DNA of 64,000 nt from Allium sativum (taxonomy: Eukaryota > Streptophyta > Magnoliopsida > Asparagales > Amaryllidaceae): the NCBI GenBank assembly GCA_030737875.1, contig CM060910.1, positions 616,727,303 through 616,791,302 of the forward strand, written 5' to 3'. The notes under the pieces are model-generated. The model had not been told where the DNA came from and made no database searches. It was given only the letters and a program-made list of their open reading frames with translations. Positions 22,037-33,429 of the stretch are shown one piece after another (positions within the stretch are counted from its first letter, which is position 1; every line of letters begins with the position of its first letter). A program made the translations under genes and the position numbers.

Positions 22037-22754
22037 CCTCGGGTTAGGCATGTTCGTCTTTTACTTAATTTACATATTTACTTTTCATATTTATATGTAA
22101 ATTTTCCACAATTATTGCCATTCAAGCCATACCCGATTTTTCCTCTAAATCATATTCAAGATTTTTGGTATATAAATTATACCATTTTTATGCCACTATT
22201 CGTTCATATATTTATGGGCCAAAATTATGCCATTAATATAAATTAAAGATTTTTCCTAATGTTACCCCCGTCATATGTTCGCAAAATTCACATAGAATGT
22301 TAGGCTCGTAACTTAGCCTAACTTATATACAAAAGGGAAAGAAGGGAACATGTGTCATTCACACAACATAATAAGGATCTAACTAAGCATGTGTCATATA
22401 AATTTTGGCATAAAACAATGAACTTGCATTTTTGGATCCAATCAACATAAGTCTTAAGCATATGAAATTACCCAAATCCAACTAGGCATGTAAATATAAA
22501 CTTTTATTTTGGGTCCAATGAACATAAACCTTAAGCATATAGAATTACACAAGTTCAACTAGAGATGTGAATGTTAACTTTTAATTTGGATCCAATAATC
22601 ACGAATCTTAAACATATGGAATTACATAGGTTTAACAAGGCATGTAAGTATGAACTTTTTATTTCGGATCCAACAAATATAAATCTTAAGCATATGGTTT
22701 TACACAAGTTTAACAAGGCATGTAAATATCAGCTTTAATTTTGGATCCAATTTT

Positions 22755-23310
22755 CATAGATCTAAATGTGGATCTAAACATAATACATGTCTTAGCCTAA
22801 CAATTAGCCTAACAACTTGCATGATTCAATAAAGATAGATCTAAATATAGATCTAAACATAATACATATCTTAGCCTAACAAATTGCATGATTCAATAAA
22901 CATATATCTAAATATAGATCTAAACATAATACATGTCTTAGCCTAACTACTTGCATGATTCAATAAACATAGATATAAATATAGTTCTAAACATAATACA
23001 TGTCTTAGCCTAACAACTTGCATGATTCAATAAACATAGGTCTAAATATAGATCTAAACATAATACATGTCTTAGCCTAACAACTTGCATGATTAAATAA
23101 ACATAGATCTAAATATAGATCTAAACATAATACATGTCTTATCCTAACAACTTGCATGATTCAATAAACATAGATCTCAATATAGATCTAAACATAATAC
23201 ATGTCTTAGCCTAACAACTTGCATGATTCAATAAACATAGATCTAAATGTAGATCTAAAAAACTTGCATGACTCAATAAACATAGATCTGAATGTAGATC
23301 TAAACAACTT
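22755..23310. repeat. ~66-bp tandem array, C 3' LTR
   Basis: About eight units share 'tagatctaaacataatac', 'atgtcttagcctaacaac' and 'ttgcatgattcaataaac'. The other C LTR has a similar array at about 29270-29760. Confidence 0.9.
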
Positions 23311-23747
23311 GCATGTTACGTAACATGAAAAAGTCACCAAATTTACATAATATACAATTGGTTTAACACCAACATAATAACCACAAAAATCTCACAAGCA
23401 TATACAATAGAATCGTTATAAGAATAGGCATAAATCAGCATTGTCATTATCTTACAACAAGGAATTATTCTAGTTTTCATTTTATTACAAATCACAACTT
23501 TTAATCATTTACATCTAAATAATAACAGGACTTACAAAGAAAGTCTTGTTTTTCTGGGATCTGTTTTCTAAAATTGAATAGCTCTCCTTTGTTGTAGACT
23601 TTAAATTCTCTTAGTTGAATTAGATTTGATTTGTAATACCTAACTTGCTTTCTAGTTAAAGGAAATTGGCGGCTACTCTACGTTGATTATTGACAACATG
23701 ACGGTTTTAGGAATATTTTTTGTGGCTTAGGGTTTAGATTTAGGTTG

Positions 23748-23758
23748 CTTATATAGAA
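23748..23758 (-). promoter_or_regulatory. Predicted TATA box, C 3' LTR
   Basis: The minus strand reads TTCTATATAAG, followed by CAACCTAAATC. The identical site is at 30192-30202 in the other LTR. Confidence 0.55.
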
Positions 23759-23907
23759 GTTTGATTTAATAGGGGCCGTCAGATCAACCTAGGGCCAATC
23801 AAAGCCATTCAAACGTAAGAGAACCAACCAGAATTTGCCACACAAGCCCTTATGACTCAGAAATCGTCACACAAAGAAACACGTCAGTTTTTCAGATCTG
23901 GTCGGAT

Positions 23908-24000
23908 GGGGAGGTCGACCCCCAAGTCGACCTATATGGGGGGAGGTCGACCCCCTGGTCGACCTGGCCTTGGGTAGGTCGACCCCCAGGTTGACCTGCC
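23908..24000. repeat. GGTCGACC palindrome cluster, C 3' LTR
   Basis: Five to six units of AGGTCGACC or GGTCGACCT alternate within ~90 bases upstream of the TATA-like site in sense. The counterpart is at about 30355-30455. Confidence 0.7.
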
Positions 24001-24217
24001 TTGGTATTTTACTATTTAATATTCTAAATTTCTCTTGAATCTTCCGAAGGCCATAACTCCTTCACACGAAGTCCGATTTACAAAAACATGGACTCTATTC
24101 CAAGCAGAATTCTGAGACGAACACATTGGCGTAACTCGTTTCCCTTAATTCTCACTTTAAAAATTAAATATTCTTTAATTCGTTTTTTAATATTCTCAGA
24201 AAATACGGGGTGTTACA

Positions 24218-24252
24218 TTCTCGCCTCCTTAAAGGATTTCGTCCCCGAAATC
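24218..24252 (-). other. Polypurine tract and adjacent hairpin of element C
   Basis: Minus strand: GATTTCGGGGACGAAATC (24235-24252), a perfect 7-bp stem, then AAGGAGGCGAGAA before the LTR. Confidence 0.75.
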
Positions 24253-24759
24253 TCTAAGTTAAGAAGAATGCATATCCTAACATCCAACATCCATCTACTC
24301 AACCATTCAATCACAAGCGTTCATTGTCCTTAAAAAGATTTCTAATGCTTTCATGATCGTATGCATAGTGTGTGTACATGTCCTTAGCTAATGCAAAATC
24401 AGGCAGTCTACTGATTCAGTTGACCTCCCCAATGCGAATTATGTCAGTGCCATGAGTCCATCATGTATGCAACTATTCCTAATCGTAACTTCTACATGAG
24501 TGCACAATCATTCATACAAATGCAACATCCATATGATAACACAAAAAAATTTCAGTTCATATAAAAAAAATTACTCATGCATATGCAATATGAAAGTGAC
24601 TGAGCTGATCTAGTGCCTAATATGTGTATATGCATCCACGAGCAACCACTTGCAACCATTTGTAACCACCAATCGTAACTTATTTCAAACACATGTTTAA
24701 ATCCATTGGCTTCTACCTAAGGATTGAAAATATGACCTTGAGGACATACATAACAAGAT

Positions 24760-25020
24760 AGGATGCGCGTGTCTTATCTTCAGTCTCCCACGTCGCGTCT
24801 TCTTGAGCATCACTCCACCCTACCTTAACTCATTTAACTTCACAGTTGCGAAGCTTCTTGACCTCCATTTCCAAAACTCACTAGTAAAGATAGGACCTTG
24901 ATCACTTACTATGCTAGAGGGTATATAATGTAGTTGAACTATCTTTCTAAGATAAACATGTATTAACCATGATACCAAGTGTATGTACTAAGATGATTAT
25001 AGGTCTCTCCTCTACTTAGC
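24760..25020 (-). pseudogene. Element C integrase scraps
   Basis: Short minus-strand matches to A's polyprotein are fused together. Near 24860-24960 the sequence matches the integrase-core stretch around FWKSLQ/IFTS of A (18930-19020). Near 24780-24860 it matches the integrase C-terminal/chromodomain end. The joins are deletions, and no reading frame survives. Confidence 0.65.
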
Positions 25021-25335
25021 TTTTCCATCATGTCACAAATCTGAGGGTCGATATCTCTCACGCAAACCATCCTAGTTGAACTTGACATCCCTCAAGTACA
25101 AGCCCTAAAGGCCTAAACCAATATTAGACAAGCACCCAAGGAATACCTCCTCCGAATTTAGATGATCTATGTGATATGATACTAGCAAAACAACCAAACA
25201 ATTGAGCATTTAACCGACTTTGGCTATCCTCGCCAATTTTGCTCCAAAACTATCGTTGATCGCATAATGGGCTTTTCATTGTCAACTAGATATATGCAGA
25301 AGTCTACCTCACGTTTTAGGGGACAAACCCCTAAC
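25020..25335 (-). pseudogene. Element C RT N-terminal scrap and RNase H-integrase linker block
   Basis: At about 25262-25335 the minus strand has VDFCIYLVDNEK, equivalent to A's [12 protein letters not shown], at the protease-RT boundary. It then switches into a ~240-bp block (25020-25260) that closely matches element F at about 58090-58340. Shared blocks include 'atcaacgatagtt', 'atagccaaagtcggt' and 'cttgggtgcttgtct'. This block is probably the RNase H-integrase linker of that lineage. RT and RNase H themselves are missing. Confidence 0.6.
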
Positions 25336-25760
25336 CTTAATCAAAAACATCTGCGTACTCATGGACTACTCCAACGGATCGAAAATCGACGATAAATACA
25401 TAAAGTGATTCTAGGTAGCTAAGACAAACTGATCCCTTAGGATTGCCCGAAATTTTGAGGGTATTCCCGAGGCAAGTCAAAAGTCTAACTACCCTCCTTT
25501 CACAATTACTAGCTAACCAATCCATGCCTAGAATCAACCCGTAGCCCATGAAACCAAAAACATAAGTATCTCAAATCCTTACATACCAAAGATAAATGCG
25601 CTGAACCACAAATTGGTTTTGAGACAATAATGGGATCTTCTACTAAACAAGTACTAAGGTGCAGAGACTCAACTATGGAAGCTGATATAAACGAATGTGA
25701 AGCGCTAAAATCAAAAAGAGTACTAACAGGATGATCAAAAGAAAACTAAACTTTTTCAAT
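25336..25760 (-). pseudogene. Element C protease remnant
   Basis: The minus strand encodes MGYGLILGMDWLASNCERRV and VRLLTCLGNTLKISGNPKGS, then LSYLESLYVFI and HEYADVFD. This matches the protease C-terminal half and RT linker of A. Upstream, around 25690-25730, a decayed active-site region is recognisable by alignment with A. The frame is open for ~70 codons only. Confidence 0.8.
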
Positions 25761-25799
25761 CGAAGCTTTACTACCAGGTATGCTGGTGGTGAAAGCATG

Positions 25800-26373
25800 C
25801 ATTTGCCCTCCTAAAAATCCTGTCATCTGTTCTTGCCCTTGTCCTTAATTATACGACCCGTTATACCGTAATAAAAATACTTCACCTTGTCTTAGGTTTT
25901 ACTATTCTTTCCTCCCCTCCTTTGTGAACCAAGTCTATATCCATGAGTTCTTCATCCTTGGGTTATGCTCCTTAGCCAAACTCCCTCATTCTCATCTTTG
26001 CCATTCTTGTGTAACTTGTTGATAGGTCTCATGAAAGTTTCCTCCATCGCATGGAAAACCCTACAAAGCTTGAAAGAAAATTAGCCGCAGGTGAAACTAC
26101 TACGGCTATAGGTGGAAGTTGGGCACTTCTTCGCCCTTTGACAGGTATCGTAGTCTCATTAAGCCTACGGAACCATGCCGCGATAAGGTTACCTCCCAGA
26201 AAGCCAGGAGTCCTGGAGACTCAGCAAAGAAAGAAAACAAGGATTCAAATAGAGGATCAAAAGATAATGCATATGGCTTTGGGGAATATGCCTTTAAAAC
26301 AAAACTTTTCCTTTGAAAATGCTTCTTTTAAAATCGTTTTGAAAACAGTTTTTCAAATCTTTTATCTGATCTG
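25800..26373 (-). pseudogene. Element C gag scraps
   Basis: Minus strand: YGITGRIIKDKGK near 25840-25880 is a ruined zinc knuckle that has lost its cysteines. LCRVFHAMEETF near 26030-26070 corresponds to A's gag N-terminal block ICKDFHAMGGKPF. The central gag domain is deleted. The right edge runs into the LTR without the expected primer-binding site. Confidence 0.65.
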
Positions 26374-28378
26374 GTAACCCTCCATTAAGGTCACTCACAA
26401 AGGGAATGCCTTAACTTTGGTGGAGCATTATAGGTAAAAGATGCAGATGAATTACAAGATAGACAAATAAAGCAGCGGAAAATAAAAATCATTTTATAAA
26501 CAATTGGTTCGGTCAAGCTTTTACAAAAGTTGTCTCAATCACACTTAAAAGTAATACATAGGACTTCTGTCTTAAATTAAAACGTAAAGAAGCATTAAAA
26601 CAACAATAAGGTAGCATAAATCCCCAATAAGAGACTATCTAAATCCATAGCCCAAGGAAAAAGATTCCAAGCAATACATCTACTCTCTTCAAGCTGGAAA
26701 TGATCCGATCTAAGATGAAGTGTTCCCACCCTACGGACCTGGGGGGGGGGGGGGAGGGGGAAACGGAAGAAAAGAAAACGAAAGAAAAATGTCAGACATG
26801 AGTCTGGTAAGTCCAGTGACTATTTAGTATGTAAACAAGAAAAAGGGTTGTGACATGAATAAACTGAATCTAGGATAACACCCTAGAAATAAGATAATAA
26901 GGTTGAATATGCTATCGCACTCATTTCACTACTCTGCACCACATAACTAGTGTCCCAACTAGTAATCTACATAAAATGATCATATTGTAATGTGATCCCA
27001 GTCCCCGCAAATGGTGGTAGCCTTTAGGTGTACATCTATCATGAGGATTCCACCTCAGTCAGCCTAACTGCCATGAACATGTTAGATGTACCCTTACTAC
27101 CCTATCGATCGACTCCCTTACTTGTGTTCATGTTCCAAGTGTCTGTGTCAATCGTCCCTCTCTTGCGTGTAGATACCTTGTGCTGGTCCCACCATAAGGT
27201 GTATCAATCCTTATGATAGCGACCCGACACGATTCAAGATGCACAGTGTATAACTACTGGTACCCAATGCCTGCTTTTTCCCACTACGGAGTACGTGCAC
27301 GCCCGTAAACCGTCGGAACCTACACTGACGTACCCCTTGCCACTGTTTTGACCGCTTATAATCATCCTAGTAATCGTGCCCCACCCTGCTTAGTTTTAGG
27401 GTACCATGATACATCTATGTGGGTTACTGTTGAAATGGGTCCTCGTTACTAGGGTTTTCAATTAGTTAAGTTTGTGGGCCTATATATACAAATATTACCC
27501 ACCTACACGAGATGTACTTAACCCTCCCACCGATTCTAACATGTTTACTTAACGGTTATGTTTGTGGGCCTATATTTACTAATATTACCCAACAACCCGA
27601 TATGTACTTAACCCTTCCATCGATTCAAGCATGTTTATTTAACAGTTAATTTTGTGGGCCTATATTTACTAATATTACCCTCCAAACCAATATGTACTTA
27701 ACCCTCCCGCACATTATGCCATATTGGTTAAGTGTCGTCCATTCATGTTAACTTAACTCATCCATTCATCATGTCATGTTGGTTAAGTGTTTCTTGACCT
27801 TCCTCACTTATCATGTTGGATAGGTTAAGTGTTTCCTGTCAACTTAACCCCGTTCGTCCATTAACTTATATTGGTCAAGTGTTTCTTGTTAACTTAACCC
27901 TCACGTATTCATCATGTTGTATTGGTTAAGTGCCATCAATCAATTCAAGTAAACTTAACCCACCTACTTGTCATGTTACTTTGGTTAAGTGTTTCCTTCT
28001 TGTGTTAACTTAACCATACCACAAATCAAGTTATACTGGTTAAGTATTGCCCTCTTGTTTTAACTTGACCTTACCACAAATCAAGTCATATTGGTTAAGT
28101 GTTGCCCTCTTGTTTTAACTGAACCTTACTACAAATCAAGTCAAATTGGTTAAGTGTTTCTTATTACTTAACCCTACCCATTCATCATGCTATATTGGTT
28201 ATGTGTTTCCTATTAACTTAGCTCTAGTCATTCATCTTGTTATATTGGTAAAGTGTTTTTCATTAACTTAACCCTAGTCATTCATGTTATATTGGTTAAT
28301 TGTTCCTATGAAATTTACCCTAGTCATTCATCTTGTTCATTAGCATTAATTGATTTGTTAACGCACTAACCTCTTACA

Positions 28379-28564
28379 TTAGATATGTGTTGTTGCGGTT
28401 ACTGGATGTGCCGGGCGGTTCAGGGAAGTTTTACACCAAAACTCAATCTAACCTCGGGTTTTCCTTGGGCATGATGCACTAATCTCTCACATTAGATAGG
28501 TGTTGTTGTGGTTTTTGGATGTGCCGGGCGGTTCCGGGCAGTTTTACACTACAACTCAATCTAA
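28379..28564. other. LTR hairpin pair, C 5' LTR
   Basis: Hairpin 1 spans 28379-28451 and hairpin 2 spans 28492-28564. The arms are TTAGAT/ATCTAA and GTTGTGG against CTACAAC, slightly decayed compared with 21964-22036. Confidence 0.65.
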
Positions 28565-29269
28565 CCTCGGGTTTGGCATGTTCGTCTTTTAATTAATTTA
28601 CATATTTACGTTTCATATTTATATGTAAATTTTCCGTAATTATTTCCATTCAAGCCATGCCTGATTTTTCCTCTAAATCATATTCAAAAATTTTGGTATA
28701 TAAATTATACCATTTTTATGCCACTAATCATTCATATGTTTATGGGCCAAATTATGCCAATAATATAAATTAAAGATTTTTTCCAACGTTACCCCCGTCA
28801 TACGTTCGCAAAATTCACATAGAATGTTAGGCTCGTAACTTAGCCTAACTTATATACAAAATAGAAAGAACGGAACATGTGTCATTCATACAACATAATA
28901 AGGATCTAACTAAACATGTGTCATATAAATTTTGGCATAAAACAATGAACTTGCTTTTTTGGATCTAATCAACATAAGTCTTAAGCATATGAAATTACCC
29001 AAACCCAACTAGGCATGTAAATACAAACTTTTATTTTGGGTCCAATGCACATAAACCTTAAGCATATAGAATTACACAAGTTCAACTACACACGTGAATG
29101 CGAACTTTTAATTTGGATCCAAAAATCACGAATCTTAAACATATGGTTTAACAAGGCATGTAAGTATGAACTTTTTATTTTGGATCCAACAAACATGAAT
29201 CTTAAGCATATGGTTTTACACAGGTTAAACAAGGCATTTAAATATGAGCTTTAATTTTGGATCCAATTT

Positions 29270-29760
29270 TCATAGATCTAAATGTGGATCTAAAAATAAT
29301 ACATGTCTTTGCCTAACAATTAGCCTAACAACTTGCATGATTCAATAAATATAGATCTAAACATAATACATGTCTTAGCCTAACAACTTGCATGATTCAA
29401 TAAACATAGATCTAAATATAGATCTAAACATAATACATGTCTTAGCCTAACTACTTGCATGATTCAATAAACATAGATCTAAATATAGATCTAAACATAA
29501 TACATGTCTTAGCCAAACAACTTGCATGATTCAATAAACATAGATTTAAATATAAATCTAAACATAATACATGTCTTAGCCTATCAACTTGCATGATTCA
29601 ATAAGCATAGATCTAAATATAGATCTAAACATAATACATGTCTTAGCCTAACAACTTTCATGATTCAATAAACATATATCTAAATGTAGATCTAAACAAC
29701 TTGCATGATTCAATAAACATAGATCTAAATGTAGATCTAAACAACTTGCATGTTACATAA
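29270..29760. repeat. ~66-bp tandem array, C 5' LTR
   Basis: About seven units of the same 'tagatctaaacataatac' repeat. The copy number differs from the other LTR. Confidence 0.9.
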
Positions 29761-30191
29761 CATGAAAAAGTCACCAAATTTACATAATATACGATTGGTT
29801 TAACACCAACATAATAACCACAATAATCTCACAAGCATATACAATAGAATTGTTACAAGAATAGGCATAAATCTGCATCGTCATTATCTTACAACTAGGA
29901 ATTACTCTAGTTTTCATTTTATTACAAATCACAACTTTTAATCATTCACATCTAAATAATAATAGGACTTACAAAGAAAAGAAAGTCTTGTTTTTCTAGG
30001 ATCTGTTTTCTGAAATTGAATAGCTCTCCTTTGTTTGTAGACGTTGAATTCTCTTAGTTGAATTAGATTTGATTTGTAATTCATAACTTGCTTTCTAGTT
30101 GAAGGAGAATGGCGACTACTCTAGGCTAAGTATTGACAGCATGACGGTCTTAGGAGTATTTGTGTGTGGCTTAGGGTTTAGATTTAGGTTG

Positions 30192-30202
30192 CTTATATAG
30201 AA
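30192..30202 (-). promoter_or_regulatory. Predicted TATA box, C 5' LTR
   Basis: Minus strand TTCTATATAAG, about 480 bases inside the LTR start. If C is transcribed, this is the LTR copy that would drive it. Confidence 0.55.
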
Positions 30203-30674
30203 GTTTGATTTGATAGGAGCCGTCAGATTAACCTAGGGCCAATCAAAGCCATTCAAACCTAAGAGAACCAACCAGAATTTGCCACACAAGCCCTTATGAC
30301 TCAGAAATCATCACACAAAGAAACACATCAGTTTTTCAGATCTGGCCCGAGGGGGAGGTCGACCCCTAGGTCGACCTGTATGGGGGGAGATCGACTCCCT
30401 GGTCGACCTCCTGGTCGACCTGGCCTTGGGTAGGTCGACCCCCAGGTCGACCTGCCTTAGTATTTTACTATTTAATATTCCGAATTTCTCTTGAATCTTC
30501 CGAAGGCAATAACTCCTTTATACGAAGTCCGTTTTAAGAAAACTTGGAGTCTATTCCAAGCAGAATTCTGAGACGAACACAATGGCGTAACCCGTTTTCC
30601 TTAATTCTCAATTTAAAAATTAATTATTCTTTAAATTGTTCTTTTAATATTCTTAGAAAATACAGGGTGTTACA

Positions 30675-31480
30675 CTATGGCAGCTAACTCTAAGTCGTGG
30701 GTAGGGTAATTCTTCTCATGGGCCTTTAACTGTCTTTCACCATAGCATACCACCCTTCCCTCTTGCATCAAAACTGCGCCAAACCCTGTTCCGCAAGCAT
30801 CGGTATACACTACAAATAGTTTACTCCCATTTGGCAAAAATAAACTGGAGTTGTCGTTAATGCCCTCTTCAAACGTTGGAAAGCATCATCACAGTCAACA
30901 TCTGAAGAAAATGTTAAATTCTTTTTCGTCAACCGTGTAAATGGGGCTAATATCTTATTAAAGTCCTTCATGAACTTTCTATAATAGCCCGCCAAACAAA
31001 GAAAACTTCTTACTACTGTAGCTTCCTTAGGAATCTTCCAATTTTGGATTGCTACCACCTTCGCGGGATCCACAACTATCCCTTCCTTGGAGACCACGTG
31101 CCCTAAGAACCTGACTTCTTTTCTCCAAAAATGACATTTGGAGAACTTAGCTTTGAGTTGATGTGCTCGAAGGGTCTCTAAGACTTCCCTAAGATGTAGG
31201 GCATGTTCTTCCTCGCTTCTAGAGAATATCAAGATGTCATCCACAAAGACCACCACGAACTTGTCTAGAAACTCCCTAAACACCCTACTCATCAAATCTA
31301 CAAAATATGCGGGTGCATTCGTCAAACCAAAAGGCATGACAAGCCATTTGAAGAAACCGTCGGGAGTCATAAAAGCAGTCTTATCTATACTATCCTCAGC
31401 TACCCTCAACTGATGAAATCCTATAGCTAAGTCCAACTATGAGCAAACCGAAGCACCAACCAACTGATTGAACAAATCAT
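30675..31480 (-). pseudogene. Element A reverse transcriptase and RNase H N-terminal part
   Basis: The minus strand encodes RT from [20 protein letters not shown] through [20 protein letters not shown], the intact catalytic box FVDDILIFS (31236-31247 encode FVDD), [20 protein letters not shown] and [20 protein letters not shown]. After a frameshift near 30815 the RNase H begins: [40 protein letters not shown]. Element C interrupts it right after LELAAI. A stop just upstream of MDLAIG and a frameshift near 31480-31500 separate it from the rest of pol. It is the best preserved enzyme fragment in the window (about 208 open codons). Confidence 0.92.
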
Positions 31481-31481
31481 C

Positions 31482-32335
31482 TTATATCCTCGGCAATGTG
31501 TGTTTGTTCTTCTTCATGAGCTTATTCAGCTTCCTATAGTCCACGCACAATCTAAGTGAACCATCAGCCTTTGTAGCAAAAACAATTGTAGCACCCCACT
31601 CTGAGATACTTCTTCTTATAAACCCTTTCTCAACCAATTCTTTCACTTGTTTACTAAGCTCCGTCCTTTCTCTAAGAGCCATGTAGCGCACAGGCAATGT
31701 AACTGGCTTTGCATTGTCCACCAAATATATATGGAAATCTACTTCGCGTTTTGAAGGTAAGCCCCTAACCTCCTCAAAGACATCTGCATACTCACAGACT
31801 ACTCGAACAGATTGCAAATCATCAACAGATGTGTCAAGATATTCTAGGTAGCTAAGCATAACAGAACCCTTAGGATCACAAGAAATATCGAGAGTATTAC
31901 CCAAACTAGTCAATAGTCTAACTACCCTCTTTTCACAGTCGAGAATGGCGCCATACTTGACTAACCAATCCATTCCTGGAATCAACCCATAGCCTGTGAA
32001 GCCAAGCACATAAGCATTGCATTCGAACTCAACGCCATACACATATATTCTCAAATCCCGACATAACATAGAAAGATGAGATGTACCCTCAACAGGATTT
32101 GAGACAGCAACGGATCCATAACTAAACTAGCATTTAGGTGTAGTGTTTCAACTAACGAAGAAGATATAAACGAATGTGAACTGCCAGAATCAAACAAAGT
32201 TCGAACAGGATGATAAAAAAGGAAAATCAAACTTTCAACAGAAATGTTTCTACCTCTCTCCTGTCCTGGTGCCATGAGAGCATGAACCTGCCCTCCAGAA
32301 GTAGATCTTGTCCTCTGTCCTTGCCCTTGTCCTTG
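31482..32335 (-). pseudogene. Element A protease and RT N-terminal region
   Basis: Minus strand: the protease active site TLFDSGSSHSFISSSLVETL (Asp codon at 32189-32191) is intact. A frameshift near 32070-32110 follows, then [39 protein letters not shown], a linker, [40 protein letters not shown] and [13 protein letters not shown]. The last two belong to the RT fingers. PR would cut the polyprotein during particle maturation. The fragment continues in the frame of the gag zinc knuckles. Confidence 0.9.
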
Positions 32336-33221
32336 CCTCCTCGGACAGTCTTTAATCATATGTCCTACCTCACCACATTGGAAGCATCTCGTCTTCTTCT
32401 TCTTCTTCCTACAGTCCTTGCTTAAGTGGGCCGGTGTTCCACAATTAAAACACCTTTTCTTCCCTTGGCCCTTGTTATCCTTACCACCTTTCTTTTATTG
32501 TTTTATTGCTTTCTTTGGATCCACTTTCTTATCATGTGCCTTAACTACATTAGCACCTTTCTCCTCTTCATGAATCAACGCCATGCCAACAAGATTCTTG
32601 AAAGTAACCCCCATAGAAATGTGGGATATTGCCAACCCGTGTATTGGTCTATTCTGACCCTTGATAAATCTCAAGGCCTTCTTATGTGGTGTATTAACTA
32701 ATTCCATCCCAAATCTTGCTAACTGGTTAAACTTGTTGACGTACTCCTTTACAGACAAACTCCCTTGCTTCAAAGCCAAGAACCTCTCCATGAATAAACT
32801 CTCCTTTGCTTGTGAAAGAAATTTCAACACGAACCTTCGTGTGAAGTCTATCGACGTGTCCACTGGACATCCTCCATTAGTTACTTCCCACCAAAAGGAA
32901 GCTTCATCCTTCATCAACCAAGCAGCTAGCTGAACTTTCCTTCCCTCGTCTATTTCAAAGATACCAAACAGATCCTCCATTTCCTTGAGCCAATTCTTAG
33001 CCTCAACAAACGTCTGTCCCATAAAAAGGCTTTCCGCCCATTGCATGGAAGTCTTTGCATATCTTAAAAAAAGCATCTACACGGGGAGGAGGAGTAGGAG
33101 AGGCTACAACTACGGGAGGAGGAACGTCTGCTGGGCCTGCGACAGTAGCCCTAGCCTCCAGATACCTTTTGAACCAGCGTGGTATCTGTACGCCCTCGGG
33201 TATAACGGGTTCCCCAGACAT
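32336..33221 (-). pseudogene. Element A gag
   Basis: The likely start is MSGEPVIPEGVQIPRWFKRY (ATG at 33221-33219), preceded by the untranslated leader and PBS. After a frameshift between about 33010 and 33075 the main gag domain follows: KNWLKEMEDLFGIFEIDEGR, AWLMKDEASFWWEVTNGGCP, FTRRFVLKFLSQAKESLFME and SVKEYVNKFNQLARFG. This matches the Retrotrans_gag family. An in-frame TAA near 32494 precedes two CCHC knuckles, CFNCGTPAHLSKDC (32411-32451) and CFQCGEVGHMIKDC (32345-32386). Gag would form the virus-like particle and bind the element RNA. Confidence 0.9.
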
Positions 33222-33415
33222 GCTGAAAGGAAAAAGGAAGGGATTCAAAACAGAGAATCAAAAGATAGATATATGGCTTTTGGGGATTATGTTTTTCATA
33301 ATAAACTTTTCTCTTGAAAATACATCTCTTTAAAACATGTTTTTGAAAATACTTATTTCTAAAAATGCTTTTGAAAGCGGTTTTCAAAATCTTTTATCCA
33401 TTCTGGTAACCTTCA

Positions 33416-33427
33416 GCTCTGATACCA
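33416..33427 (-). other. Primer-binding site of element A
   Basis: Sense strand TGGTATCAGAGC, complementary to the 3' end of initiator-Met tRNA. Two bases lie between it and the LTR at 33430. Confidence 0.92.
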
Positions 33428-33429
33428 CG

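Larger units (their letters stand above)
19847..24217 (-). repeat. 3' LTR of element C
   Basis: The start reads CGAAACACCCC, a decayed TGTAACACCCC, and the end is ACGGGGTGTTACA. It contains a ~90-bp tandem unit (about 20940-21190), a GGTTAAGT/ACTTAACC array (about 21190-21810), the hairpin module (21815-22036), a ~66-bp tandem array (22755-23310), a TATA-like site (23748-23758) and a GGTCGACC cluster (23908-24000). It aligns with 26379-30674. Confidence 0.92.
19847..30674 (-). mobile_element. Element C: internally deleted Ty3/gypsy chromovirus inserted in RNase H of A
   Basis: TSD CTATG (19842-19846 and 30675-30679). The 3' LTR is 19847-24217, the internal region 24218-26378 and the 5' LTR 26379-30674. 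Sense is minus, the same as A and B. The ~2.2-kb internal region holds only scraps of gag, PR, the RT N-terminus, a linker and INT. The junction of internal region and 5' LTR has lost the primer-binding site and about 12 bases of the LTR. The intact duplication shows it arrived by integration and decayed afterwards, or was mobilised in trans. Confidence 0.92.
26379..30674 (-). repeat. 5' LTR of element C (inner ~12 bp missing)
   Basis: It aligns with 19847-24217 from base 19859 onward. The outer end is AGGGTGTTACA. It has a poly-G tract of 12 near 26740-26755, the ~90-bp unit (about 27450-27700), a hairpin array (about 27720-28320), the hairpin pair (28379-28564), a ~66-bp tandem array (about 29270-29760), a TATA-like site (30192-30202) and a GGTCGACC cluster (about 30355-30455). 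Confidence 0.92.
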
